From: Arthrobacter sp. StoSoilB5
GTDB lineage: Bacteria; Actinomycetota; Actinomycetes; Actinomycetales; Micrococcaceae
Assembly (NCBI RefSeq): GCF_019977235.1
Contig: NZ_AP024646.1
Location: 1,426,001 to 1,490,000, forward strand
Direction: 5' to 3'
DNA: 64,000 nt
The notes beneath the pieces were generated by a model. The model saw only the letters and a program-made list of their open reading frames with translations. It was not told where the DNA came from and ran no database searches. Shown one piece after another: positions 1 through 8,945 of the stretch; the stretch's first letter is position 1, and every line of letters starts with the position of its first letter. The position numbers and the translations under genes were made by a program.

Positions 1-1
1 C

Positions 2-796
2 TGCGGCAACTGCTTTGCCCTCTGTTGCACTGCCCTCGGATTTGCCCGCTCGGCTGATTTCGCAATCGATAAGCCTGCTGCCTCGGCCTGCCCGAACATG
101 GCCAGCGACTTTTCCTGCACCATCCATCAACGTTTGCGGCCAAGGGGATTCAGTGGGTGCACTGTTTTTGACTGCTTCGGCGCCGGCCAAGTGGTTTCCC
201 AACTCACGTTCGGGGGCACGAGTTGGGTTCAGGACCCACTGTCCAAATCTTCGATGTTTGCTGTCTTCAAGGTCGTCAAGCAACTCCATGAAATGCTGTG
301 GTACTTATCGGAAGCACAGCAACGCGCATTCGATCCCGAGCTGGCGGCCACGGCCGGTCAGTTGTCCTCTGACATAGAAACCACGGCAGGAGGCGACGCG
401 TCCGCGGTCCTGGCCGCCGACGTCGAGCGTTTACACGCCGGGGTGCGTGCGCTGCTGATGGAGGTCAGCGCGGAGGTACGGGCCTCGTATGGGGCTGAGG
501 GTCGTGAAAGGTTCGACGGCGGCATCCACCCAGGTGCCGACCTCATGGGCACCAACCTGGCCGGGCGACGATTATGCGGCTCGGATCTTCGCGGTGCCTA
601 CCTCATAGGGGCAAACCTGGAGCACAGCGACCTAACCGCGGCGGACCTCCTGGGTGCCGACCTGCGGGATACCCGTCTCCACGGCGCCAATCTCGCCAAG
701 ACCCTCTACGTCACCCAACCGCAAATCAACGCCGCCCAAGGAAACTTCGAAACGCGCCTACCCGAAAGGCTCATCACGCCAGCCCACTGGCACTAG
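2..796 (+). CDS. Pentapeptide-repeat protein with Cys-rich N-terminus (5' end outside window)
   Basis: The reading frame is open from base 2, so the true start lies upstream of the window. The visible N-terminal part is cysteine-rich (CGNCFALCC, then single Cys in ACPN, FSC, GCTVFDC), which suggests a metal or Fe-S binding segment like that of YkgJ-type proteins; this is inference. The motif CTVFDCFGAGQ follows. After a helical middle region, the C-terminal third holds about ten A(D/N)LxG-type pentapeptides (GADLMGTNLAG through RLHGANLAKTL), expected to form a right-handed quadrilateral beta helix. An internal ATG at 98 could be mistaken for the start, but the conserved Cys motifs lie before it, so that would be a truncation. 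The role is unknown. The gene converges on the RDD gene. Confidence 0.85.
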   Translation, partial: CGNCFALCCTALGFARSADFAIDKPAASACPNMASDFSCTIHQRLRPRGFSGCTVFDCFGAGQVVSQLTFGGTSWVQDPLSKSSMFAVFKVVKQLHEMLWYLSEAQQRAFDPELAATAGQLSSDIETTAGGDASAVLAADVERLHAGVRALLMEVSAEVRASYGAEGRERFDGGIHPGADLMGTNLAGRRLCGSDLRGAYLIGANLEHSDLTAADLLGADLRDTRLHGANLAKTLYVTQPQINAAQGNFETRLPERLITPAHWH

Positions 797-828
797 GAAC
801 ATAACGATGGCCGCAGCCGGGCGTCGTC

Positions 829-1632
829 TCAGCCCTGTGTGAAGGGCAGCCTGCGCAGCCTTTCGCCGACGGCGGCGTTGCGCTGTTCGGCCGTGCGAAG
901 GCGGGCAAGCTCGCGGTTGCGCCGCTCGCCGAGGACCGCCCCTATGTAGTCCTCGGGGATGGTTCCGGCGGGCGGCGGAGGTGCGACATAGTTGGCAAGC
1001 TCGGTGGCCAGCGCCGCAGCCATCCTGATGCGTGAGGATGGTGCCATGAGGTATGCCTGCTGGACGAAGGTCCCGGCCCTGCGGGCTGTGGCGTCGGGAA
1101 CCCTGCCAATGTCCGCCATGGATACCCACGGTTGAAGGTACGGCGGAGCACCAGGAATGATCCTCGGCGTGGAAGGGACGCGCTGCCGGAGCGAGTAGGT
1201 TCCGGCAACGACGTCGCCGAGGCGCTTGGACTTGGCGTTGAAGAGCGCCACGGCAATGGCGAGGCCACCGAAAGTCATGTAGATCTCAAGGAACCCGAGC
1301 AGCCCACGAATGACCGCGTGGCGGAATCTGATGGAACCGCCGTCGTCCCGGACCACACGCAGCCCGGCCGCGAGTTTCCCCAGTGAGCGCCCCCGAGTGA
1401 GTGTCTCCACTGCCACGGGAACGATGACGAAGGAGAAAACGACGCAAGCCAGGATCATGGCCCGTATGGCCGCTTCATCGAGGTCGCGGGCCGCCGAGAA
1501 GATCAGGATGATCAGGAGGATCAGTAGCAGGACGTTGGCAATGACGTCCAGAATGAGCCCCAGCGCGCGGGCAGCGAAGGATGCCGGGCGCAACTCCAGG
1601 ACAACTGCCTCGCCTGTGATGATAGAACTCAA
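829..1632 (-). CDS. RDD family membrane protein
   Basis: Membrane protein of about 267 aa with an RDD domain. The first membrane helix carries the conserved Arg and Asp (RALGLILDV), a second hydrophobic segment follows (ACVVFSFVIVPVAVE), and then comes the family signature TRGRSLGKLAAGLRVV. The C-terminal third is soluble, with a Pro-rich stretch. The start is uncertain: a TTG at 1632 gives the family-like beginning LSSIITGEAVVLE, an in-frame ATG at 1680 would add 16 residues, and still longer forms would overlap the divergent spoIIM-like gene. RDD proteins are poorly characterised; some are linked to ion transport. The divergent pairing with a SpoIIM/DUF95 gene is common in actinobacteria and suggests a linked envelope role. 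Confidence 0.85.
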   Translation of the reverse strand: MSSIITGEAVVLELRPASFAARALGLILDVIANVLLLILLIILIFSAARDLDEAAIRAMILACVVFSFVIVPVAVETLTRGRSLGKLAAGLRVVRDDGGSIRFRHAVIRGLLGFLEIYMTFGGLAIAVALFNAKSKRLGDVVAGTYSLRQRVPSTPRIIPGAPPYLQPWVSMADIGRVPDATARRAGTFVQQAYLMAPSSRIRMAAALATELANYVAPPPPAGTIPEDYIGAVLGERRNRELARLRTAEQRNAAVGERLRRLPFTQG

Positions 1633-1731
1633 GGTCCCCCCGTGCGTAGCACTCGCGGCGGGCGCACACCGTGCCCGCATCAACGAGTCTAAGCTGTGCT
1701 CAGCGCGGCGGACAGGAGCTAGGGTGGTGGC

Positions 1732-2727
1732 GTGGACATCGATGCCTTTTCGGCCGTGCATGGGGACAAATGGTCGCGGCTCACTTTCCTGGCGCATAAG
1801 CGGCGGCTCACTGGAGCCGAGGCCGACGAATTATTGCGCCTGTACCAGACTGTCTCCGCGCATTTGTCCTTGATCCGCTCTGTGGCTCCCGAGACGGCCT
1901 TGTCATCATCGCTCTCTGCCGCACTTGCCCAGGCACGGACCAGATTCACCGGGGCGCGTTCGAACTTCATGGAAGACCTCGCGCGCTTCTTTGTCATCGC
2001 ACTGCCCGCGGCGTTTTACAGGCTCCGATGGCTGACGGTTTGGTGTGGGGTTTTCTTCGTGCTGGTTGGTGGCGCGTATGCCCTTTGGATCGGGACGTCG
2101 CCTGAGGCGCTGCGGGCCGCTTTTGGCAGCGATGACAGGGTGCGTCAGTACATCGAAGACGATTTCATCGACTACTACTCAGAGAACCCGGCAGCGTCCT
2201 TTGCAGGCGCGGTCTGGACCAACAACGCCTGGATTTCCGCCCAAGCCGTGGCATTCGGAATTACGGGGTTTTGGGTGCCCATGATTCTCTTCCTCAACGC
2301 CCAAGGCGTCGGGGTAGCCGCCGGGGTGTTTGCCGCGGCGGGAAAGCTGGATGTCTTCTTCAGCTACATCCTTCCGCATGGCCTCATGGAACTCACCGCA
2401 GTGTTCATCGCCTGCGCAGCCGGATTGAAGATTTTCTGGTCGATGGTCAGGCCTGGACCCAGGACCCGGATGCAGGCCGTCGCCGACGAAGGACGTTCGC
2501 TCATTACGGTTGCACTCGGCTTGGTCCTGGTACTCCTCATCTCGGGCGTGGTGGAAGCGTTCGTGACGCCAAGCCTCCTGCCGGTTTGGGTGAAGATCGC
2601 GATTGGGGCACTGGTCCTGGCTGGCTATTGGACGTACACGTTGGTCCTTGGTGGACGTTCATTCCGCTCCGGTGCCACGGGCGACCTGGATAGCCACGAC
2701 GCTGGATACCGTGGGATTGCTGCCTAG
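1732..2727 (+). CDS. Stage II sporulation protein M (SpoIIM/DUF95) family membrane protein
   Basis: 331-aa integral membrane protein starting at a GTG. An approximately 80-residue cytoplasmic N-terminal region comes before the first membrane helix (LTVWCGVFFVLVGGAYALW). Further helices follow, with the DUF95 signature around residues 205-232 (FFSYILPHGLMELTAVF) and a C-terminal pair of helices. In endospore formers SpoIIM belongs to the DMP peptidoglycan-degrading complex. In non-sporulating actinobacteria the family usually sits beside RDD, MoxR and DUF58 genes, and its function is unknown. Here it is divergent from an RDD gene, while the MoxR/DUF58/transglutaminase set lies about 8 kb away. 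Confidence 0.9.
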   Translation: MDIDAFSAVHGDKWSRLTFLAHKRRLTGAEADELLRLYQTVSAHLSLIRSVAPETALSSSLSAALAQARTRFTGARSNFMEDLARFFVIALPAAFYRLRWLTVWCGVFFVLVGGAYALWIGTSPEALRAAFGSDDRVRQYIEDDFIDYYSENPAASFAGAVWTNNAWISAQAVAFGITGFWVPMILFLNAQGVGVAAGVFAAAGKLDVFFSYILPHGLMELTAVFIACAAGLKIFWSMVRPGPRTRMQAVADEGRSLITVALGLVLVLLISGVVEAFVTPSLLPVWVKIAIGALVLAGYWTYTLVLGGRSFRSGATGDLDSHDAGYRGIAA

Positions 2728-2881
2728 GGGCAACACGCCCGCACCTTACAGTTACGTTTCGATCTTGCTGTAGGCGGGGTGGCTCCTCGTCTCCGCGCAA
2801 ACCCGGACTGTAGGCTCGAATGCAGACAAGAGTGCCGGCAGCATGGTTGAGCCGGTTGATGCCTACGGAAGTGAAACCGCT

Positions 2882-3997
2882 GTGAGCGACAAGAGCCCAA
2901 AACCACAAGATCCGGAGACGGACGTCCATGAGGACCCTGACGAGCCGGCCTTCGACTGGATGAAGCCCAAGGCACCGGGTGGTTCTTCTGCTGCGTCCCC
3001 AGCCCCCGTACCGGTTCAGCCAGAGAGCCGGGCTGACCGGAAGGCTGCCGAGGCTGCGGACACTGAGCCGGAGCCACCGCTTTTCGCTGAGACAGTGGCC
3101 GATGCGCCCGCAGCTCGCCAACCGTCGCACTATTCGGAACCGTTGCCGACGTCGGCCCTTCAGGTTCGTCCGCCAGCGGACGAGGTCGCACGGCGCAATG
3201 CCGAACGCGAACAGGCGGCGAAGGTCAAGCCGATCGGCCCCCGCATTTTCCAGGTGCTGCTGGCGGTCTTCTTCCCGGTGATCCTGCTGGTCCTGGCTGT
3301 CCGGGCAGTTACCAGCCCCCTGTTCCTGTGGGTCGAATACAACCGTCCTGGTTTCCCTGGAGACGGCTACGGTTTCAGCACGGACGATCGCATGACCTAT
3401 GGCTCCTATGCCGTGGACTACTTGAGCAACTGGTCAGGGCCGCGGTATTTGGGTGGGCTGGTCAACCAGGACGGGGCCAAGCTTTTCAAAGACAGCGAAG
3501 TCTCGCACATGGCGGACGTGAAGCTCGTCATTTTGACATCGTTTGGTGCCGGCCTGCTGCTCATCCTCCTGAGCATCATTGCCATTGTCTACTTGCGTAA
3601 ACGCAGTGAAGGCGGCGTTCGGCGCGGGCTCTTCGCCGGGTCCATCGTCACGCTGGTCATCATCATTGGCCTTGCCGTGTTGGCAGCCCTGAGCTGGCAG
3701 CAGTTCTTCACGGAATTCCACCGGATCTTCTTCGCCAACGGCACGTGGACGTTCTCCCTGGAAGACACCCTCATCCGCCTCTTCCCGGGACAGTTCTGGG
3801 TGGACGCAGGAATCGTGATCGGAGCGCTGGTGTTCCTGTCTGCGACGGTTACGTTCATCCTCACCTGGCCCACGCGCCGTCGCCGAGGGTTGGAGCCCAA
3901 GCCAGCGGCCGATGACGACGAGTCATCCTCGACAGAGACCGACGACCAAGGCGATGCAGTCGGTCTCCGCAAGGACACCGCCGAAACCGTCGGATAA
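2882..3997 (+). CDS. DUF1461 / TIGR01906-type integral membrane protein
   Basis: About 371 aa from the GTG at 2882, which has GGAAG ten bases upstream; an in-frame ATG at 2843 has no clear ribosome binding site. Roughly the first 100 residues are a disordered, acidic, Pro/Ala-rich cytoplasmic region. A membrane helix follows (FQVLLAVFFPVILLVLAVRA), then an extracytoplasmic loop with YLSNWSG and the family motif SEVSHMADVK, and three more helices. The C-terminal tail is charged (DDDESSSTETDD). The 1-4-helix topology with the HMxDVK motif matches the DUF1461 family, whose function is unknown. A strong hairpin follows the stop codon. Confidence 0.75.
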   Translation: MSDKSPKPQDPETDVHEDPDEPAFDWMKPKAPGGSSAASPAPVPVQPESRADRKAAEAADTEPEPPLFAETVADAPAARQPSHYSEPLPTSALQVRPPADEVARRNAEREQAAKVKPIGPRIFQVLLAVFFPVILLVLAVRAVTSPLFLWVEYNRPGFPGDGYGFSTDDRMTYGSYAVDYLSNWSGPRYLGGLVNQDGAKLFKDSEVSHMADVKLVILTSFGAGLLLILLSIIAIVYLRKRSEGGVRRGLFAGSIVTLVIIIGLAVLAALSWQQFFTEFHRIFFANGTWTFSLEDTLIRLFPGQFWVDAGIVIGALVFLSATVTFILTWPTRRRRGLEPKPAADDDESSSTETDDQGDAVGLRKDTAETVG

Positions 3998-4008
3998 CGA
4001 ACCGCTGA

Positions 4009-4048
4009 ACGGACACGATGCCCCTGCACTCGGGCTTCGTGTCCGTTT
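4009..4048. terminator. Probable bidirectional terminator
   Basis: A perfect 10-bp inverted repeat, ACGGACACGA (4009-4018) and TCGTGTCCGT (4037-4046), with additional partial pairing outside it (CTGAAC / GTTCAG). It lies between the convergent DUF1461 and fadD-like genes. The T-run is short. Confidence 0.6.
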
Positions 4049-4088
4049 CTGCGTTCAGGGACAAGTCCTGGCGGCGATGCAGGTGCCG

Positions 4089-5921
4089 CTACTTTTCGTA
4101 AAGCTTCTCCACCAGTGAGGAGAAGTCTTTAACCACCGCGGCCCGCTTGAGCTTGAGCGACGGCGTCAAGTGGCCGGATTCGACGCTGAGATCTGCGGTG
4201 ATAAAACCAAATTTACGGATGGATTCAGCTGAGGACACCAGAGTGTTGGCTTCGTCCACCGCCAACTGAATGGCCGCACGCACGTGCTCGTCCCTCGCGG
4301 CTTCACCGGGGGACATGAGCTCACGCTTGTGCTCGGCGCACCAGTCTGCGAGCCCTTCTGGATCCAGGGCCACCAGCGCTGCGACGAACGGCCTGCCGTC
4401 GCCCACCACCACGGCCTGTCCCACTAGCCGGTGCTCCCTAAGTTTCTCTTCAAGGGGACCCGGAGCAACGTTCTTGCCGCCGGCCGTGACCAACAGGTCT
4501 TTCTTCCTGCCTGTGATGGTCAGGAACCCGTCCGGATCGAGCTCGCCGAGGTCTCCTGTGCGGAAGAAGCCGTCCACGAAAGCCTCAGCATTGGCGTCCT
4601 CGTTCTTGTGGTAGCCCTTGAACACACCGATTCCCTTGACCAACACCTCGCCATCCGTTGCCACACGGATGGTGGTGCCAGGCAACGGAATGCCAACGGT
4701 CCCAATCCGGGACATGCTTGGCGTGTTGACCGTGCAAGGCGCAGTGGTTTCAGTCAAGCCGTAGCCCTCAAGGACAGGGATCCCCGCGCCGTGGAAGAAA
4801 TGGTTCACCCGGAGGCTGAGCGGGCTGGCACCGGACACGGTGTACCCAACGGCACCGCCAAACACCTCCCGCACCTTGGGGTAGAGGAGCTTGTTGAATG
4901 CCGAGTGCTTGAGGCCCAGGAACCAACCCGGACCGGGTCCCTCCCCGCGCTGGGCGAGGTCTACCGCCGTCGAATATTCCACCGCGGTTTCTGACGCTGC
5001 GGCGAACAGCCCGGACTTACCTGACATGGCTGCTTTGTGTCCGGCCCCTGCGTAGACCTTTTCGAAGATACGGGGAACTGCCAGCAGGAATGTGGGTTTG
5101 AACGCGCCGAGATCCGCCATGAGTCCGTTGGCGCCGGAGCTATGGCCCAACGTGATGCCGGCGGTGAGGCAGACCACCTGAACTGCCCTCGCCAGGACGT
5201 GCGCCAACGGTAGGAACATCAACGTACGCGCGCCGTGCTGCATCAGCAGTTCGGGAAGGAACGGGATGACGTTCCGGGCAACGAGCACGAAGTTGCCGTG
5301 GGTGATTTCGCAGCCCTTGGGTTTGCCGGTTGTGCCGGAGGTATAGACGATCGAGGCGACGTCGGACAGGTTTGCGGCGCTGCGCTGACGCTCCAGTTCC
5401 GCATCCATGATGCCAATTCCGACGGCGGCGAGGCTGGTCAGGTTGGGGGCCTCGCCGTCGTGCTCCATACGGATGATCGTCACGGGGTCCTCACCCAACG
5501 CCGTCGACTTCTCAACCAAGGCGTGAACGAGGTCAGCTTTCGACGTATCTTCCACAAAGATCCGCCGGGCACCGGAATCGGCAAGGATCCATTCGATCTG
5601 GCCTGCCGACGAGGTTTCATAAATGGGCACGGTAACTCCGCCAGCCATCCAGATGGCGAAATCCACCAAGGTCCATTCGAAGCTTGAATGGGAGAGCACA
5701 GCAACAGGATCGCCGGGATTGACGCCACCTGCGATCAGGCCCTTGGCCAGTGCCTGGACGTCGGCGAGGAAGCGTGCGGCAGGCACGTTGAGCCAGCCAT
5801 TTGCTGTCTTATGGGCGTAAAGGTTGCCGAACGGGTCCTTGGCGCATCGTTCCAGAAGGAGGTCCGTCACGTTGGTTGTCTCGTCGGCCTCGACCAGAAG
5901 CTCCGTGCTTGCCTCCCTCAC
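4089..5921 (-). CDS. Long-chain acyl-CoA synthetase (AMP-dependent ligase)
   Basis: 610-aa ANL-superfamily ligase expected to activate a fatty acid to acyl-AMP and then acyl-CoA in the cytoplasm. Visible motifs are the P-loop-like A3 motif YTSGTTGKPKG, the linker-region GYGLTETTA (A5), FFRTGDLGELDPDGFL (A7) and GRKKDLLVTAGGKNVAP (A8). The C-terminal lysine lies in LTPSLKLKRAAV (A10). Length and motifs fit FadD15-type enzymes. The GTG start has an excellent AGGAGG eight bases upstream. Only about 10 bp separate it from the upstream mannosyltransferase, so the two are probably co-transcribed. Whether this reflects a lipid-linked role or only co-expression cannot be told. Confidence 0.93.
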   Translation of the reverse strand: MREASTELLVEADETTNVTDLLLERCAKDPFGNLYAHKTANGWLNVPAARFLADVQALAKGLIAGGVNPGDPVAVLSHSSFEWTLVDFAIWMAGGVTVPIYETSSAGQIEWILADSGARRIFVEDTSKADLVHALVEKSTALGEDPVTIIRMEHDGEAPNLTSLAAVGIGIMDAELERQRSAANLSDVASIVYTSGTTGKPKGCEITHGNFVLVARNVIPFLPELLMQHGARTLMFLPLAHVLARAVQVVCLTAGITLGHSSGANGLMADLGAFKPTFLLAVPRIFEKVYAGAGHKAAMSGKSGLFAAASETAVEYSTAVDLAQRGEGPGPGWFLGLKHSAFNKLLYPKVREVFGGAVGYTVSGASPLSLRVNHFFHGAGIPVLEGYGLTETTAPCTVNTPSMSRIGTVGIPLPGTTIRVATDGEVLVKGIGVFKGYHKNEDANAEAFVDGFFRTGDLGELDPDGFLTITGRKKDLLVTAGGKNVAPGPLEEKLREHRLVGQAVVVGDGRPFVAALVALDPEGLADWCAEHKRELMSPGEAARDEHVRAAIQLAVDEANTLVSSAESIRKFGFITADLSVESGHLTPSLKLKRAAVVKDFSSLVEKLYEK

Positions 5922-5931
5922 GATCTTCCTC

Positions 5932-7791
5932 CTAGATCCACGACGGCATCCACATTCTCATCCGCCACTCCTGGTAGCTGATGACTTCGGCAGTAAGCAC
6001 TGGGTAGAAGAACGCAGTTGCCAGCACGGCCAGCACCACCACCAGGCCCACCACGTACAGTCCGGACCTCCGCCGCCAGGGAGGATCGCTGCTGCGGCCC
6101 AGCACCAACCCCAGGACATAAGTCAGGGCAAGCACGAGGAACGGTTCAAAGGAAACTGCGTAGAAGATGAACATGGTGCGTTCCGGGTACATGAACCACG
6201 GCAGATATCCAGCCGCGATTCCGGCCAGGATGGCCCCGGCACGCCAATCCCGGCGGCCCGCCCACCAGAAGAGCAGGATCACCAGGGCGATGGTGCCACC
6301 CCACCACACGATGGGGTTTCCTACGGGAAGGATGGCCGAGGAACAGGTCTCGGCAAGGCAGCCAGGAGTGCCCTGCTTGGGTGATTGGTAATAGAACGAG
6401 GTAGGCCTACCCATGAGCAGCCAGGTCCAGGGGCTGGACTCGTACGGGTGGTCGGCACTGAGGCCCTGGTGGAACTTGTACGCCTCAAAATGGTAATGCG
6501 CCAGGGAGCGCACGGAATTGGGCAGCCAATCCCATCCAGGCGCCGGGTTGGTGGCCGCCCACTGGCGGTAGTAGGCGTCCTTGGAAAGGAACCAGCCGGT
6601 CCACGTGGCCACGTACGTGACGGCCGCGACAGGGACGATGGTCAGGAAAGCCGGTATGCCGTCCTTGAGGATTGCGGCGCTGGTCCAGCTGCGGATTCCG
6701 GCGATGCGGCGGGCGCTCATGTCCCAGAAGACGGTCAACAAGCCGAAGGCCGCGACAAAAAACAGCGCAGACCATTTGGTGCCGACAGCCAGGCCGAGGC
6801 AAAGCCCGGCAAGCAGGCGCCACCAGCGCATCCCCAGCCAGGGGCCAGCCAACAGTTGTGCGCGCGTAGGGCGGCCATCGGGTGTTGAAGCCGCTTGGGC
6901 GGCTAGCCTGGAAGCAAGGCGACGCCGGCCGTCGTCGCGGTCCAACAGCAACGCGCCGAAGGCGGCAAGGATCCAGAACGCAAGGAAGATATCCAATAGG
7001 GACGTTCGCGACAAAACCAGGTGGTGGCCGTCAACCGCGAGCAGCAATCCGGCCACTGCGGCAAGGGTATGGGAGCGGAAGAGCTTCAGCGCGATGAGCG
7101 AGACAAGGAAGACCGTGAGCGTCCCGGTCAATGCGGCTCCGAAACGCCAGCCGAAAGGATTGTCCGCCCCGAACAACCACATACCGAACGTGATCATCCA
7201 TTTCCCTACCGGAGGATGAACCACGTACTCGGGGGTATTGAGCAGGATCCCGGGATTGCCGGCATTGAAGGAATCATTGGCGTTGGCAGGCCAGCTGCGT
7301 TCATATCCGCTGATGAGGTACGAATACGCGTCCTTGACGTAGTACGTCTCGTCGAACACCAGGCTGTGCGGGACCTCAAGACGGAAGAAACGCAGGATTC
7401 CGCCGATCACGGCGGTGATGGCGGGGATCAGCCAGAACCACAATCGCAACGACGCCGGGTAGTCCCGCCAGGTTTGGATCCCGCCGATCAGGCGCGACGT
7501 GAGGGCGCCAACCGTGTAGGCCTTGGTGGGGCTGGCAATCCAGTGGTGGCCTTCCAGCCCGCGTCCGGAATTCAGCTTCCCGTTACTGCCAGCTGCAGCG
7601 CCCTGTCCGGAGGGAGGCCGCCAGGACGTGGTTGACTTGGGCCCGGGTGTTTTGGACATGGTTGTCCGGGCCACGTTTGATGTGACGGGCTCAGCGGAGC
7701 CATCGGTTGCCGCCACGTTCGCGGCTCCGGCTGGTAATGCCGACGCTGCGGGAGTTCCGGAATCGGTGGTGGGAACGGGGGACTGGCTCAC
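5932..7791 (-). CDS. Dolichyl/polyprenyl-phosphate-mannose protein O-mannosyltransferase (GT39, Pmt)
   Basis: 619-aa GT-C fold membrane enzyme that should transfer mannose from polyprenyl-phosphate-mannose to Ser/Thr of exported proteins. The first extracytoplasmic loop carries the catalytic motif VFDETYYVKDAYSYL. Other family landmarks are VHPPVGKWMI, the many hydrophobic helices and the C-terminal EWRMRMWMPSWI, typical of actinobacterial Pmt such as Rv1002c. About 100 residues of low-complexity Pro/Ser/Thr/Gly sequence precede the first helix. It starts at a GTG just divergent from rsmI, the same arrangement as in mycobacteria. The acyl-CoA ligase gene follows directly. Confidence 0.92.
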   Translation of the reverse strand: MSQSPVPTTDSGTPAASALPAGAANVAATDGSAEPVTSNVARTTMSKTPGPKSTTSWRPPSGQGAAAGSNGKLNSGRGLEGHHWIASPTKAYTVGALTSRLIGGIQTWRDYPASLRLWFWLIPAITAVIGGILRFFRLEVPHSLVFDETYYVKDAYSYLISGYERSWPANANDSFNAGNPGILLNTPEYVVHPPVGKWMITFGMWLFGADNPFGWRFGAALTGTLTVFLVSLIALKLFRSHTLAAVAGLLLAVDGHHLVLSRTSLLDIFLAFWILAAFGALLLDRDDGRRRLASRLAAQAASTPDGRPTRAQLLAGPWLGMRWWRLLAGLCLGLAVGTKWSALFFVAAFGLLTVFWDMSARRIAGIRSWTSAAILKDGIPAFLTIVPVAAVTYVATWTGWFLSKDAYYRQWAATNPAPGWDWLPNSVRSLAHYHFEAYKFHQGLSADHPYESSPWTWLLMGRPTSFYYQSPKQGTPGCLAETCSSAILPVGNPIVWWGGTIALVILLFWWAGRRDWRAGAILAGIAAGYLPWFMYPERTMFIFYAVSFEPFLVLALTYVLGLVLGRSSDPPWRRRSGLYVVGLVVVLAVLATAFFYPVLTAEVISYQEWRMRMWMPSWI

Positions 7792-7855
7792 CCGCCCATG
7801 CTACCTTTCCATCCTTACTGCGGCGTTGAACTGCGCGCGGCATTAGGCTTGGCAG

Positions 7856-8785
7856 GTGGAAGAACAACGTAGCACCCCGGATGAGACCTGCTTTGACGAT
7901 GCATCGGCGGTCGATGAACTGGACGCCGGTGCCAACACCAGCCCGACGGCAGCAATCGGCAGGATTGTGCTTGCTGCCACGCCCATCGGCAACGTGGGCG
8001 ATGCATCCTCCCGCTTGATCGAACTCTTGGCCACCTCGGACATCGTTGCCGCGGAGGACACCCGCCGCCTGCATCGGCTCGTCCAGGCCTTGGGCGTGGA
8101 GGTGTCCGGGCGCGTCATCAGCTACCACGAACATAACGAGGTAGCCAAGACCGGTGAACTGCTGGAGTATGTGCGGGCCGGCAAAACCATCCTGATGGTC
8201 AGCGACGCCGGAATGCCCGCAGTCTCGGACCCCGGCTTCCGCTTGGTGGAAGGCGCTGTTGCCGCTGGCCTGACTGTTACGGCCGTGCCGGGACCTTCCG
8301 CTGTGCTGACAGCCCTTGCTCTCTCCGGGTTGCCAACAGACCGCTTCTGCTTCGAAGGGTTCCTGCCACGCAAGTCAGGGGAGAGGAATTCCCGCCTCGC
8401 GGAGTTGGCTAACGAGCGCCGCACCATGGTCTTCTTCGAGGCCCCGCACCGGCTTGAAGTGATGCTACGGGCATTGCATGAGCGCTTTGGCGCGGAACGC
8501 CGGGTGGCTGTTTGCCGTGAACTGACCAAAACCTACGAGGAAGTCATCCGCGGAACGCTGCGTGAGCTCCTGGAATGGGCAGAAAACAACGAGGTTCGCG
8601 GTGAAATCGCCGTTGTTGTGGGTGGCGCGCCCGAGCAAGCTCCCGGCAAGCCGGAAGACCACGTTGCAGCCGTGAACGAGCTCATCTCCCAAGGCATCCG
8701 CTTGAAGGAAGCCGTCGCCGCCGTGGCAGATGACGCCCGCATCAGCAAGCGCGAACTGTACTCGGCGGTGCTTGCAGCACGCTGA
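7856..8785 (+). CDS. rsmI: 16S rRNA (cytidine1402-2'-O)-methyltransferase RsmI
   Basis: 309-aa SAM-dependent tetrapyrrole-methylase-fold enzyme that 2'-O-methylates C1402 in the decoding centre of 16S rRNA. Motifs include LAATPIGNVGDAS near the N-terminus, AAEDTRRLHRL, LMVSDAGMPAVSDPG and VPGPSAVLTALALSGLP, followed by FEGFLPRKSGER and YEEVIRGTL. About 30 acidic residues precede the usual family start, so a start nearer the conserved core is possible; the annotated start is a GTG. The gene is divergent from the O-mannosyltransferase gene, with only about 64 bp between them. Confidence 0.93.
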   Translation: MEEQRSTPDETCFDDASAVDELDAGANTSPTAAIGRIVLAATPIGNVGDASSRLIELLATSDIVAAEDTRRLHRLVQALGVEVSGRVISYHEHNEVAKTGELLEYVRAGKTILMVSDAGMPAVSDPGFRLVEGAVAAGLTVTAVPGPSAVLTALALSGLPTDRFCFEGFLPRKSGERNSRLAELANERRTMVFFEAPHRLEVMLRALHERFGAERRVAVCRELTKTYEEVIRGTLRELLEWAENNEVRGEIAVVVGGAPEQAPGKPEDHVAAVNELISQGIRLKEAVAAVADDARISKRELYSAVLAAR

Positions 8786-8792
8786 TCGTCCC

Positions 8793-8806
8793 TGTGCAGA
8801 TGCACA
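8793..8806. promoter_or_regulatory. Operator-like dyad upstream of the aldehyde dehydrogenase gene
   Basis: Perfect dyad TGTGCA-GA-TGCACA directly after rsmI and about 140 bp upstream of the dehydrogenase gene. Its size and spacing resemble a transcription-factor site, but no regulator can be assigned. Confidence 0.35.
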
Positions 8807-8855
8807 AATTGGGACCCTTATGGCAGTGCGCGAAGGCGTAGACACTGATTCTCGC

Positions 8856-8875
8856 GTGGCAGTACCGTGGCAGTA
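8856..8875 (+). repeat. Short direct repeats GTGGCAGTA upstream of the dehydrogenase gene
   Basis: Two copies of GTGGCAGTA start at 8856 and 8867, with an 11-bp period (one helical turn). A third partial copy, TGGCAGT, starts at 8821. They sit 70-125 bp upstream of the gene and could be activator or repressor half-sites. Confidence 0.35.
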
Positions 8876-8945
8876 ATTCAAGCCAATTCTGGCAAGGAAC
8901 CCTAGTGGTGCAACCCTCCAAAGCACCCAAGACGAAGGAGTCGCC

